A DNA stretch of 64,000 nucleotides from Listeria cornellensis FSL F6-0969 (GCF_000525855.1 NZ_AODE01000033.1:1-64000), one strand, 5' to 3'; positions 17,590-27,318 are shown, counted from the first letter of the stretch. Numbers and translations are program-made. Notes: a model not told the origin generated them from the sequence alone.

Positions 17590-20500
17590 TTAGTTATTTT
17601 GTTCTAAGCATTCGTAAACTGCCATCATTTCTTGTTTATTCAGCTCACGGATACGATTGAAAATCAGGATATCAGCTACTGCTTCTGTTAGCGAACTTTC
17701 CGCGACAACATCGCTCACTTTGCCTGTCAACCACGTGCCTATCGCGATATCTTCTACCGTTTCTTTCAGACCATCCTCGTTAATTCCGGTTGCGGAACAC
17801 GTCACGCATGGTATCGATAATTTTTGAACGCCATCATGCAGGCCATCCTCTGAGATTACTTTCTTCCCTTTACAGAATGGGCACGGTTGGGCTTTCTTGA
17901 CCTTATTGATTTGCGTGACGATTTTTTTATAGCCAAATGCTTCATAGACGTACGTTAGCTTTTTATATTTCCCATTGACAAAATAGGCATCAATGATGGT
18001 TGCTCGCGTCTCTTTTATATTCGGGAAATCGCAAATCGTGACTTGATTTTTACGACTGATGGCTGTGATATTAGCCTCAATTTGATTCCAGAATGGCACA
18101 GCATTTTGTAATACCATTTCATAACCGACAAAGCTTGCTTGTTCTAGCTCTAGCATTTTTAAGGCGACTTGTTTTTCTCTTGGAAGTAAGGAAACATCTT
18201 CTGTAAGCGGCATTTCTCCACCAACGATTTCTTTCATTTTCACTAGTTCTGGTAACGCTCCAACTGTTGCTATCACTTGATCTATTGGTTGTTGAATCAG
18301 TTCACGAATATCCGTTTCGCCAAATGTCAATTTTTTGTGATGACCAAGAACGCTACCTTCGCAGATCGGGCAGGTCACTATTCTTCTAGTTTCTTTCATT
18401 TGTTCTTTGATAATCGATTTGGAAATAACAATGTAGCGGCCAATGATTTGATTGAACCCTTGCCAGATTCTCGTCGCCTTGCCTGCTTTATCATAGAACG
18501 ATTTTTCCCAATAGCCGTATAAAAACGTATGCTTTTCCGCTTCTGTCAGCTCACTGTATGGTTTACTCAAATCGTGGCCAAGCTCATTCTTAATTTCCTC
18601 AAACAAAAACTCGATTTTCTGAAACTGGAAAAACTCTAACACTTTCATCACTTCTGGGTGCAGCATACCTTCCCAGAATGGCGCATTTCGATCTTGAATC
18701 ACGACATCGAAATCAAATTCTTCGATCACACGGCGTCCAGAACAATACGGGCAATGGTTATCTGCTGAATAAAAATCGAAGCTTCTTGTATCTTTATTCG
18801 TAGGATGTGACGCCACAATATGATTAATGAGTCCACCCATTTCAAAAAGGAAACTATATTGACTATACAAATGCCGTTCCAAATCAATCGCAACAACAGG
18901 TGCAATTTTTTCTGATTCGAATTCGCCATAGATCAAGCGGGCCATTGATGACAAGCTCTTCAAAATACCGCCTTTATAGATGTTTTCCGCGTTTTTGAAG
19001 TAGTTAATATGATTCTCCTCTAGATAATGAACACCCGTTTGAGGCTTCAGCGTAGAAGAAATTGGCGTCGGCTTCACGCTATCTCCACTTTTCTGACGAT
19101 AAAAATCTTCATGCGTCACAATATCCAGCTTTTCGACTGGCGCGACTTGCCGTTTTCCAAAATCAACAATGAAATCGGAGGCTTCTAGCATGTAATCGTT
19201 ATGTTCAATCATCACCATGGAGACAGATTCATCCTCTAAAATGACGCGGATACTGTCGATGAATTGGTTTAAAATATTTTGCGACAGGCCTTTCGACGGC
19301 TCATCAAAAATGAATAGCGTATGCGGATTTTTAGACCCCGAAAAAAGTTCCGACACGAGATGCACACACTGGAATTCCCCTGTGGAAAGCGTCTGTGTTT
19401 TTCTTTCTAGCGTCAAATAACCTAGTCCTAATTTTATTAATAAGCTCAAGCGTTTGTGCGCGAGATCTTGCTTTGGCAACTCATCAATAATATCCTCAAT
19501 TGAACGTTCAAAAATGGCATCAATGTCATCGCTATACTTTGTCAGTTTTTTCCTTAATATCCAAGAAAGTAGCTACGGTCGAACGGCTCGTAATTGATTG
19601 ATTGCGGTTTTGACCGACCATGACTAGCTTATCTTTTGGATAGCGTTTTAGAAAATCTTTCGCAATACATTCATTAACAAGCGTCGATTTCCCGCATCCT
19701 GATTCACCCGTAAAGGTCACAAGTCTGTTTTTGGGGATTTGTATCTCTGCCATTTGAATATTACGACAGTGTAAATCTTTAAATTGATAGTATTCTGTCG
19801 GCTTGTCATGATTTGTTTCAACAAGAACTGGCGCTGGTCGTGGCGATTCCTCCACAATCTTTCCACCGTATTTCCCACTACCAGGTCCGAAAAATAGTTG
19901 CTCATCCGTTGCGTCTAGTACGGTGTCCGAATGATCGATGAGCCAAATCTGATTTTTGTAGCCTAATTGTTTAATTTGCTCTAGAATCTTTAATAAGGTT
20001 TGGTGATCAAGACCGACCGATATTTCATCGATAATGATTACTGTATTTTCACTTGTCGCCATGAATTCCGCCAAATAAAGTCGCGTTAATTCACCGCCTG
20101 ATAGCGTCCCCATAATCCGATTCAGCGTCAAGTAACCGATATTCATGTTGATAATATTTTGTAGGATGTGTTGTTTTCCTTCGCTAAGATTTAATTCGTC
20201 TTTAAGCGAGAGTAATGTTTCCATGCTCAAATTATTAACCTCGGAAATGCTATGTTCTTTTCCTAATAAATTGATTTTATAGGTCTCAACTTCGGGGTTA
20301 AAACGCTTGCCATCACATTTTTTACATGTCACATTACTATTACTGCCACGCCCTTTACAACCCGTACACCAGCCCAACACATTATTGAACGAAAATAGCT
20401 CTGGTGATAAGTCGAATTTTTCTGCCATTGTCACCCGTATTTCTTTAAATACACCCGTATGCGTCCCAATGGTCGAACGCGGATTGGATGAAATAGAGGA

Positions 20501-20758
20501 CTTTCCAAGGAACAGGACGAGTGGCATTTCTTCCATCTTGATTGCGCTGAAATTCGTGTCCATAATTTCGGGAAATAAATATTGATATTCTGCTTTTGGC
20601 AATAAGGAAACAAGGCGCTTCTTAGATTCCTCTCCAATAGTTTGGCAAAAAGTCGTTTTCCCAGAGCCAGATAATCCGGCAATTCCTAATGACTTATCTG
20701 TTGGTAATACGGTATCCAGATGGTTGATATTATTCGCAATTAATTGATTTATTTTCAT
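17590..20758 (-). CDS. UvrA-like ABC ATPase with unusual domain order, one frameshift
   Basis: 1055 aa once the T6 run at 19546-19551 is read as five. Domain 1: Walker A GLSGSGKTTF (about 29), a CxxC zinc module (CTGCKGRG...CKKCDGK), signature LSGGEL and Walker B IIIDEISVGLD. Domain 2: Walker A GESGCGKSTL (about 352), then LSTGEF and FIFDEPSKGL within about 150 residues. Some 500 residues follow with further paired cysteines (CPYCSGRR, CPICEG, CPFCKGKK, CVTCSATG) and UvrA-insertion-like sequence but no third Walker A. Canonical UvrA keeps such insertions inside its ATPase domains. This is a paralog, perhaps a drug-resistance or nucleic-acid-binding ABC protein, not the main excinuclease subunit. 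Confidence 0.75.
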
Positions 20759-20859
20759 AGTAGTATCTTCCCCATTCTTTCAATCTAGTCATACGCTGAA
20801 ACTTAATTATCGCATACCTGGTTATGTAACTTCAACTTCGAGTAGTTTCTCACAATAAA

Positions 20860-20890
20860 AGAGTGCAATCCCATTTCAGAATTGCACTCT
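20860..20890 (-). terminator. Terminator after the ArsR-SRPBCC gene
   Basis: AGAGTGCAAT / ATTGCACTCT stem, followed on the minus strand by TTTTATT. Confidence 0.85.
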
Positions 20891-20901
20891 ATTTATCAAC
20901 C

Positions 20902-21639
20902 TTACGCTAAAACAGTTCCTAGTTTATTACCCATTTCAGTCCACGCATACGTAGCGCCTTCGATTGCACCTTGACGCGCTTTTGTTTCTTCGCTGAAACC
21001 GCTTTGGTCTAGCTTTAATTGCACGGTGTCATCTGCGTTTTTTGTCAATGTCCATGTTACCGTTGTTGTTTCGCCAGCGCTTGCCCACGTATATGTGATA
21101 GCATTTGGCTCATCGATATTAAGCACTTCGCAATCCACAATGCCGTCCCACCATTCGGATGGCTCTGCGCGGAATTGGAATTTGTGTCCAACCTCTGCTT
21201 TGAAATCGTTATTCCAAATCCATTTTGCGAGCATATCCGAGTCTGTTAACGCGTGCCATACTTTTTCTACTGAGCTTGTGAATTGAAAATCTAATGATAC
21301 ATCTGGTTTCATGTTTTGTTCCTCCAATAATTGATTTAGTTTAAACATTCGTTCTTTCCAAAATCCTTCATAATACGATACCCAGTCTTGAATTTCTTTC
21401 AGTGGCTTGGCATTTAACCGGTATCTGGTTTCACGACCAACTTTTCGCGCCACTACAAGATCGGCTTCTTTTAAAATAGCCAAATGCTTAGAGACGGCTG
21501 TACGACCCATTTGAAAATGAACCGTTATCTCGTATAGGGGTAATTCTTCCACATCTGTCAGCATTTGAAGTATCTTTCGCCTCGTTGGATCGGCGACAGC
21601 ATCATAGACATCCCTCACTTGGCCTTTTTCGTTAAGCAT
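20902..21639 (-). CDS. ArsR-family regulator fused to an SRPBCC (AHSA1) domain
   Basis: 245 aa. N-terminal ArsR winged helix (VADPTRRKILQMLTD, GRTAVSKHLAILKEADLVVARKVGRETRYRL) without the metal-binding cysteines of ArsR/SmtB, then from about 110 an AHSA1-type START domain (VEKVWHALTDSDMLAKWIW, EVLNIDEPNAITYTW, TKARQGAIEGATYAW). Regulator-sensor fusions of this design are common in Firmicutes; the SRPBCC domain presumably binds a hydrophobic ligand. ATG 21639 follows AAGGTGG. Transcribed from a near-consensus promoter with overlapping palindromes, suggesting autorepression. Confidence 0.85.
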   Translation of the reverse strand: MLNEKGQVRDVYDAVADPTRRKILQMLTDVEELPLYEITVHFQMGRTAVSKHLAILKEADLVVARKVGRETRYRLNAKPLKEIQDWVSYYEGFWKERMFKLNQLLEEQNMKPDVSLDFQFTSSVEKVWHALTDSDMLAKWIWNNDFKAEVGHKFQFRAEPSEWWDGIVDCEVLNIDEPNAITYTWASAGETTTVTWTLTKNADDTVQLKLDQSGFSEETKARQGAIEGATYAWTEMGNKLGTVLA

Positions 21640-21690
21640 ACACACCACCTTTTCTCTTTTTGTAATAGGACACCTTTTGTTGTCATGTTT

Positions 21691-21720
21691 ATTATACGAC
21701 ACTATATGGTGACATGTCAA
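21691..21720 (-). promoter_or_regulatory. Strong SigA promoter with palindromic operator
   Basis: TTGACA, 18-bp spacer, TATAAT on the minus strand. TGACATGTCA, a perfect 10-bp palindrome, overlaps the -35, and TGTCACCATATAGTGTCG fills the spacer as an imperfect dyad. A likely operator for the ArsR-type protein encoded downstream. Confidence 0.8.
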
Positions 21721-21724
21721 CTTT

Positions 21725-22222
21725 TTATTTTGAGCGTTTTTTTAAAATAAGGTTTATTGCCTCTTCTTTGGACAGTTTACTATCAAGAATGATTTCATTT
21801 TTCACACCTAAGCAATCGTCTGCAAGCCACCACTCTTCTAGCTTTTCAACTCCAAATTCGTGTGCATTTGCTTTTGTGTGGTGTCTTTTTACGGTCTCTG
21901 AAAATGGGAGATCGAAATAATAGACGTCTGCTTTATAATCGAAAAAATGGATAAGTGCGTGGAGCATGTCTTGATAAATTGCTTTACCTAGGATACCTTC
22001 TACGATGACATACTCGCACGTATTTTTCCCGTATTCAGCTATGATTCGAATGAGGTCGATGCTCGGATTTCCTTGACGATCTTTTACATGTAGCATGTCA
22101 CGACGTACCGTGTCTTGTGAAGCGAGCAGTGTTCCTGCGCCTAGCTTTTTCTGTAGTTCTTTTGCGATAGTTGTTTTACCACTTCCTGAGTTTCCGCGAA
22201 TAATAATGAGTTTTGTTTCCAT
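21725..22222 (-). CDS. P-loop kinase-like AAA protein
   Basis: 165 aa. Walker A GNSGSGKTTIAKELQ at residues 10-24 and a Walker-B-like VIVEGILG near 75 are typical of zeta-toxin/chloramphenicol phosphotransferase-like small kinases. HHTKANAHEFGVEKLEEWW is a LID-like segment. A GGGAGG lies before the ATG. No antitoxin gene is adjacent, so a housekeeping or metabolite kinase is more likely than a toxin. Substrate unknown. Confidence 0.75.
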   Translation of the reverse strand: METKLIIIRGNSGSGKTTIAKELQKKLGAGTLLASQDTVRRDMLHVKDRQGNPSIDLIRIIAEYGKNTCEYVIVEGILGKAIYQDMLHALIHFFDYKADVYYFDLPFSETVKRHHTKANAHEFGVEKLEEWWLADDCLGVKNEIILDSKLSKEEAINLILKKRSK

Positions 22223-22289
22223 CAGGCGCCTCCCATTTTTTAATCAAAAAACGAACCACCACCCGCTAAGGATGATAGTCCGCTTATCA

Positions 22290-22961
22290 TTATAATGCTC
22301 CTGCAAATTTCTTCTTTTTATTCTTCACTGGGTTTAGTTTTCGTTCTACCCAGCCGAGTAGCATATCAGCCATAACAGCCATCAGTGCAGTTGGAATCGC
22401 TCCAGCTAGAATAATCGCTGTTCCGTTTGTCGCGTTGGTTCCACGGACGATGATATCACCGAGTCCGCCTGCGCCAACGAATGTTCCGATTGCTGCGACC
22501 CCGATTGCAATAACGAGAGCATTTCGAATTCCCGCCATAATAACGGAGAGTGCGAGTGGTATTTCAATCATACGCAACACCTGCCATTTCGTCATTCCCA
22601 TTGCTTTTCCTGATTCAAGTAGCGCACCGTCCACATTTTGAATGCCTGTATAGGTATTTTTCAGAATTGGTAAAATGGAATAAAGGAATAGAGAAAGTAC
22701 AACCGTGTTTGTCCCGAGCCCCATCACGAGCATTAGCATTGCGAGTAAGGCTAATGCAGGAATCGTTTGAATCACGTTCGCAGTTTGGATGACCCACACC
22801 GCTAATTTCTTCTTGCGGGCAATATAAATCCCGAGTGGAATCGCAACAATCGCTGCAAAAATAACGCCGTAAGCACTCATCAAGAAATGCCGCCAGAATG
22901 CTTCCATCACGTACGTTGCATTGGTTTGATAATAGTCAATGAGTTGTGAAAAAGTTTCCAT
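22290..22961 (-). CDS. opuCD: OpuC transporter permease OpuCD
   Basis: 223-aa ABC permease with five TM segments and the family loop GTFVGAGGLGDIIVRGT; EAA-like segment ESGKAMGMTKWQVLRMIEIPLA. Last gene of a four-gene operon for uptake of compatible solutes such as carnitine, choline or glycine betaine. It resembles OpuCB upstream; the two presumably form a heterodimer in the membrane. Confidence 0.93.
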   Translation of the reverse strand: METFSQLIDYYQTNATYVMEAFWRHFLMSAYGVIFAAIVAIPLGIYIARKKKLAVWVIQTANVIQTIPALALLAMLMLVMGLGTNTVVLSLFLYSILPILKNTYTGIQNVDGALLESGKAMGMTKWQVLRMIEIPLALSVIMAGIRNALVIAIGVAAIGTFVGAGGLGDIIVRGTNATNGTAIILAGAIPTALMAVMADMLLGWVERKLNPVKNKKKKFAGAL

Positions 22962-22976
22962 TTTGTCGACACCTCC

Positions 22977-23897
22977 TTATTTATCTTCAAAGTAATCATG
23001 TTTTTTTAGAAATTCTTCTGCAACGATCGACGGATCTTTTAATTCCCCATCTGATTGGTAGTTCAGTTTTTGCATTTCTTCCGTGGAAATCGTGCCGACC
23101 AATTTATTAATCGTTGTTTTCAACTCAGGATGTTCTTTTAAAATAGCATCTGTGGCCATTGGTGAGGCATCATACGGCGGAAAGAAGTGCTTATCATCTT
23201 TTAGTACGACCAAATTATATGTCGGGATTCGGCCGTCTGTTGAATAACCAAGCGCAACATCCATCTGATTGTTTTTCAATGCTGTATAAATCAAGCCAAT
23301 CTGCATCGGAAAAATTTTCTTGAATGTGATGTCATAGTCTTTGGAAAAGGCTTTATACCCATCACCAGCACGCTCCATCCAGGAGTTATCGACACCTGCA
23401 GCGAGCTTATTTTCTACCGCACGCATATCACTGATCGTCTTCAAATTATATTTCTTCGCGGTATCTTGACGCACCATAAAGGCATAAGTATTTGCGAAAC
23501 CGTACGAATCGAACCAATATTGATCAAAACGCTTGGAAAAACCTTTTTGTACAGCTTTTAGCGCCTTTTCAGGATCTTTCAATGGTTCTTCGCCAAGCGG
23601 CCCTACTAAGTCAGTTCCCGTGTAACGCGTTGCCGAGATATCAATGTCACCGTTTACCATCGCCTGGTGTTGCACAACGGAAGAACCAAGATTATTTACC
23701 ATCTCTACTTTTAAATCGGTATCGTGTTCAATCATTTGTTTTACGATATTACCTACTATCTGTGATTCTGTTGTGGACATGGTCCCAATTTTAATCGTGC
23801 CTTTCGTGCTACCGCCAAGTCCTGGCAGGGCACACGCCGATAAAAGAGTTACGCCAAGCAGGACAACAGTAGCAAGTTTGAGTCGTTTTTTCATCAT
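22977..23897 (-). CDS. opuCC: OpuC substrate-binding lipoprotein OpuCC
   Basis: 306 aa. Basic N-terminus, hydrophobic stretch and lipobox LLSAC (Cys near 22) mark a lipid-anchored binding protein. The mature part is the OpuAC/OsmX type II periplasmic-binding fold (IGTMSTTESQIVGNIVKQMI, DISATRYTGTDLVG, QMDVALGYSTDGRI). Aromatic and polar residues for quaternary ammonium binding are plausible but were not mapped. It lies between the two permease genes, as in opuCABCD. Confidence 0.93.
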   Translation of the reverse strand: MMKKRLKLATVVLLGVTLLSACALPGLGGSTKGTIKIGTMSTTESQIVGNIVKQMIEHDTDLKVEMVNNLGSSVVQHQAMVNGDIDISATRYTGTDLVGPLGEEPLKDPEKALKAVQKGFSKRFDQYWFDSYGFANTYAFMVRQDTAKKYNLKTISDMRAVENKLAAGVDNSWMERAGDGYKAFSKDYDITFKKIFPMQIGLIYTALKNNQMDVALGYSTDGRIPTYNLVVLKDDKHFFPPYDASPMATDAILKEHPELKTTINKLVGTISTEEMQKLNYQSDGELKDPSIVAEEFLKKHDYFEDK

Positions 23898-23912
23898 TTT
23901 TACTGTCCCTCC

Positions 23913-24566
23913 TTACATATTCTCTTTCGCCGCACGAATTGCTTTTGGTGTAATTCGAACTTCTAATTTGCCTAGGAAAAATTCGACTAATAGCGCCAAA
24001 ATCGTAACTGGAATCGCACCGCCGAGAATTAAATCTGGACGATATAAGTTCAATCCGTTAAAGATAAAGTCACCGAGTCCGCCTGCACCAATGTATGAGG
24101 CAAGTGTTGCCCAAGCAATGATGTATACAGCGGATAAACGAATGCCGGCCATAATTACAGAAATCGAGTTAGGAAGTTCGATATTTTTGACGAGCTGCCA
24201 AGATGTCATCCCCATTCCACGTCCCGATTCGATCAAGTTTTTATCAACGCCACGAACACCGATAAACGTGTTTCGCATAATTGGCAACACCGAATAGATA
24301 AATAACGCTACAATCGCTGGTATTTTACCAACGCCTAGGATTGGAATAATAAAAGCCAAGATTGCAAGCGACGGCACTGTTTGTAAAACACTAACAATCC
24401 CAATCACAAAATTAGCGATTTTTGGTGAGCGTGTTAGCAGAATGCCCACCGGTACAGCCACAACAATCCCTAATATTACCGCGGATAGCGAAATATAGAG
24501 ATGTTCCCACGTTTTTACTAGCAGGTCATGGCCGTTGTCTTGGAAAAATTGCATTATCGCGTCCAT
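23913..24566 (-). CDS. opuCB: OpuC transporter permease OpuCB
   Basis: 217-aa ABC permease, five to six TM segments; EAA motif region [24 protein letters not shown] and a conserved [14 protein letters not shown] loop. Separated by 18 bases from opuCA and 15 from opuCC. Confidence 0.93.
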   Translation of the reverse strand: MDAIMQFFQDNGHDLLVKTWEHLYISLSAVILGIVVAVPVGILLTRSPKIANFVIGIVSVLQTVPSLAILAFIIPILGVGKIPAIVALFIYSVLPIMRNTFIGVRGVDKNLIESGRGMGMTSWQLVKNIELPNSISVIMAGIRLSAVYIIAWATLASYIGAGGLGDFIFNGLNLYRPDLILGGAIPVTILALLVEFFLGKLEVRITPKAIRAAKENM

Positions 24567-24584
24567 TAAAAATAACCTCCTATT

Positions 24585-25770
24585 TTATTCGTGCACTTCT
24601 TCTTTTTCAAGCTCTTTCGCCACTTCAGCATGTTCCGTCGCAGCTTCTTCTAAATCGCCCCAAATGGAATCATAAACAATATCCACAAGGCTCGCGCGCG
24701 TCACAATCCCAACTAAGCGGTTTTTCTCATCCACCACAGGGACATACTTGAACCCTCGTTTTAAAATACGTTGCATCGTATCGCGCAATAATGCATCTTT
24801 GCGCACATAAAATACATTCTTATCTAAAATATCAACAACCGATGTCGCAGTCCGGCGATTATGCTCGATGGCTTCTACATCAATAATCCCTTTCAACACG
24901 TTCTGATCATCCGTCACAAGCAACGTATCAACACGGCGTTCCTTCATCAATTGAATCGCGGCTTGAAGTGATTTATCCGCCGTAATTGAAACTGGCGTAT
25001 TATTCATGATTTGCTCCACATTCGTCACATTTGGACGCGCCTCAATTAAGCGATCCTTCCCAATGAAATCTTCCACAAATTTATCAGCCGGATTTCGCAA
25101 AATCTCATCTGGCGTATCGAACTGAACGATTTCTCCACCTCGCATAATCACAATCCGGTCCGCAAGTTTGATAGCCTCATCCATATCATGCGTAACGAAA
25201 ATAATCGTCTTTCCTAGTTCCCGTTGCAGATTCTTGAATTCCTCTTGCAACGAATCACGCGTAATTGGATCCAGCGCACCAAAAGGCTCATCCATCAAAA
25301 TCAAATTCTGTTCCGCAGCCAGCGCACGAAGCACACCAATCCGTTGCTGTTGTCCGCCACTTAACTCATACGGATAACGATCTAAGTACTCTTCAGGCAA
25401 ATCGACCAATTTAATCAATTCCAGCGCCCGTTCATTTTTCTTCTCTTCCGACCATTTCAAAAGTTTCGGAACAAGTACGATATTTTCACGAATCGTCATA
25501 TGCGGCATCAGCCCGATTTGCTGAATCACATACCCAATCGACCGACGCAATTTCACCGGATCTTCCTTCATAATATCCTTGTCGTTAATAAAAATTTGGC
25601 CATTTGTCGGCTCAATTAAGCGGTTTATCATCTTCATCGTTGTTGTCTTCCCGCAACCACTTGGCCCGATAAAACAAATAAATTCGCCACGATCAATATC
25701 TAAGTTCAGATCATTGACCGCCGTTTTACCGCCCTTGTAAATTTTTTGAAACATGCTCAAATCTTAGCAA
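24585..25770 (-). CDS. opuCA: OpuC ATP-binding subunit OpuCA with CBS domains, frameshift near start
   Basis: 394-aa ATPase. Walker A GPSGCGKTT, Q-loop, LSGGQQQR signature and Walker B LILMDEPFGALDP, then two C-terminal CBS domains (about 255-370) that sense ionic strength in related transporters. The start is a TTG at 25770, eight bases after a GGAGG. The first ten codons (LRFEHVSK) are out of frame with the rest: the T6 run at 25742-25747 read as five joins them to IYKGGKTAVND, matching the N-terminal length I recall for OpuCA. A SigB-like promoter lies 90 bases upstream. Confidence 0.92.
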
Positions 25771-25855
25771 TTTAGACACCTCCGAGTTTAATTAGCTAGC
25801 ATATCGCTAGTATGAAAGCTTTGAATCAACGAACCCATCGACCCACGACGTATGT

Positions 25856-25881
25856 ATTCCCACCTCTGCCAATAACGAAAC
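25856..25881 (-). promoter_or_regulatory. SigB-type promoter of opuC
   Basis: On the minus strand GTTTCG, 14 bases, GGGAAT matches the general-stress consensus GTTT-N(14-17)-GGGWAT. opuC is a known SigB-dependent operon in L. monocytogenes, which supports the call. Confidence 0.65.
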
Positions 25882-25932
25882 ACTTCATAGAACAAAAAAA
25901 TACGATGGAAAAACGTATCAGTAAAAAGAAAT

Positions 25933-25963
25933 AAAAGCTGGGAATTAGCACTTCTCAGCTTTT
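25933..25963. terminator. Terminator-like hairpin in the opuC-thiT gap
   Basis: AAAAGCTGGGAA / TTCTCAGCTTTT stem with A and T flanks on both sides. No gene ends here on either strand, so it may close a short untranslated RNA. From here to about 26300 I see no protein gene. Confidence 0.55.
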
Positions 25964-26300
25964 AACTGGTTGTATACTTAGAACACAGTTATAGCGAGTA
26001 AGAAATCAAAACGTTGATTCTATTCCAAATAACACAGCCCTTTCTAAACACCATTATAGCGTAACCAAAATCAAAAAGCGAACACTGTCGCCTCATATGT
26101 GCCCATTCAGACAGAAAAAAGCTCCACCAAATGCACTACTCATAGGCACTTAGGGAACTTTTGAAATTTCTTAAAAAAAAGAGGATTTGCGTGTGAAATT
26201 GGAGGCTTATTATTCGGATACGGGTATGAATTTGAATGCCCAAAATCGAAAAAATCAGCATAATACCCTAGAATAATAGACGCAGAAAGCTTGCTATATA

Positions 26301-26309
26301 TGGTATAAT
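26301..26309 (+). promoter_or_regulatory. Extended -10 promoter of the Fst-like toxin mRNA
   Basis: TGG-TATAAT, a perfect extended -10. Transcription should begin near 26316. Confidence 0.7.
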
Positions 26310-26365
26310 AAATAAGCCGTCTGCCTCTAGGACGAGTATGACACCTAGAGAAGGAAGGTAGTATT

Positions 26366-26443
26366 ATGGTCATTGTTCCCGCAATCATTGCACTTTTCAA
26401 CAACTGGTTAGACTTTCGGCGCAAGAGAAAAAGCAGACGGTGA
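26366..26443 (+). CDS. Fst/PepA1-family type I toxin peptide
   Basis: 25-residue peptide: a hydrophobic segment VIVPAIIALFNNWL (about residues 2-15), then DF and a strongly basic tail RRKRKSRR. The Pro followed by an aliphatic stretch, ALFxxWL and then a basic tail is the pattern of Fst (pAD1 par) and PepA1/SprA1 toxins, which insert in the inner membrane. The Shine-Dalgarno AAGGAAGG (26351-26358) is seven bases before ATG. A leader hairpin CTCTAGG/CCTAGAG (26325-26350) ends directly against it. The first bases of the transcript (CCGTCTGC, 26317-26324) are complementary to the last codons (GCAGACGG, 26433-26440), a long-range closure that should delay translation. Too short for ordinary annotation. 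Confidence 0.78.
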   Translation: MVIVPAIIALFNNWLDFRRKRKSRR

Positions 26444-26454
26444 ATCTAACAAAA

Positions 26455-26494
26455 GAAGCCTCTATCTCTGGCAGGAGATAGAGGCTTCACTTTT
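26455..26494. terminator. Bidirectional terminator shared by toxin mRNA and antitoxin RNA
   Basis: Perfect 14-bp stem GAAGCCTCTATCTC and its complement with a 6-base loop; TTTT follows on the plus strand and TTTTGTT on the minus strand. A shared bidirectional terminator is standard in Fst par loci. Confidence 0.88.
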
Positions 26495-26521
26495 AGGTAG
26501 TACTATGATCATCTTTTTCCT
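26455..26521 (-). ncRNA. Predicted antitoxin RNA (RNA II-like)
   Basis: From the minus-strand promoter at 26528-26556 transcription should begin near 26521 and end at the shared terminator, giving about 65-70 nt, the size of RNA II of pAD1. Its 5' part is complementary to GGTAGTACTATGATCAT (26496-26512), a direct repeat (15 of 17 identical) of GGTAGTATTATGGTCAT (26357-26373), which covers the toxin Shine-Dalgarno spacer and start codon. Thus the RNA can pair with the toxin start at one end and with the terminator stem at the other. Confidence 0.72.
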
Positions 26522-26527
26522 ATCTCC

Positions 26528-26556
26528 ATCATAACACGGAAAAGAATCATCGTACA
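26528..26556 (-). promoter_or_regulatory. Promoter of the antitoxin RNA
   Basis: TGTACG, 17 bp, TATGAT on the minus strand, with an extended TGT before the -10 (TGTTATGAT). Confidence 0.6.
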
Positions 26557-26757
26557 CTATTTTTACTAAAATCGATGTGTGCGTTTCAATCTAGTATCCA
26601 TTTTCCTTAGGATAGCATATCAGAGCACCGAAAATCACAGCGCTAACCAAGTTTACTAAATGTCGCACAGGAGCAATTTTCGCAAAACCGACTGGCACAG
26701 CTATAATAACTTCCTACAAAAGAAGTCGCAATAAGTACCGCTTGTATAAAGCCGTCC

Positions 26758-27318
26758 TTACTTAGGTAGAAACAGTTTCGGTGAGATTTTCATAAGAACG
26801 GAAACAATGATTCCTGCCACAATAATCGTTGCGATACAGCTCACACCATTCATCACGAGCGAAAACAATTGCGCAGACCAGCCTTTGAAAGCATAAGCGC
26901 CCCAAAACAAGACACCCGCAAGATAATGCCAGAAATACCGCGCCACGCCGCCAATAACCATCGTTCCCCAAGCCCAGCCAATTGCTTTGCCTAACTTCTC
27001 TTCTTTTAAATAACCACGAACTTGTACCGCAAAAACACCAGCAAAAGCAATGAAAGCAAATGCTACAATATATTCCAGAAATCCTTGTAACGGACTCAAA
27101 ATATAGGCCTTTCCTGTCACGAAATGAAGCAACCCCCACAATAATCCAGAAAAACCAGCAGCCCAAAAGCCACGTCTAATCGCAATGATATACATCGGAA
27201 TCATACCCAGAGATATCGAAAAAGATGATCCAATATCAAGCGGAATAAAACTGAGAACCATTGCTAGTGCTGCAAATATAGCACATTCTAACATCGTCAA
27301 CAATCGCGTATTACGCAT
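26758..27318 (-). CDS. thiT: Thiamine ECF transporter S component ThiT
   Basis: 186 aa, six TM segments, with the ThiT pattern: MLECAIFAALAMVLSFIP at the N-terminus, GFWAAGFSGLLWGLLHFVTG and GGVARYFWHYLAGVLFWG, which carry aromatic residues of the thiamine pocket. It works with the shared EcfAA'T module encoded elsewhere. A TPP riboswitch lies 100 bases upstream, which supports thiamine as substrate. Confidence 0.95.
   Translation of the reverse strand: MRNTRLLTMLECAIFAALAMVLSFIPLDIGSSFSISLGMIPMYIIAIRRGFWAAGFSGLLWGLLHFVTGKAYILSPLQGFLEYIVAFAFIAFAGVFAVQVRGYLKEEKLGKAIGWAWGTMVIGGVARYFWHYLAGVLFWGAYAFKGWSAQLFSLVMNGVSCIATIIVAGIIVSVLMKISPKLFLPK

Noticed and set aside
21725-22222. Small P-loop kinase considered as a zeta-type toxin
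   Set aside because: No epsilon-like antitoxin gene is adjacent and the motifs fit general small kinases as well.
26140-26424. Minus-strand open frame of 94 codons across the Fst-like toxin region
   Set aside because: It is antisense to the toxin message, has no Shine-Dalgarno, and its composition is not protein-like.
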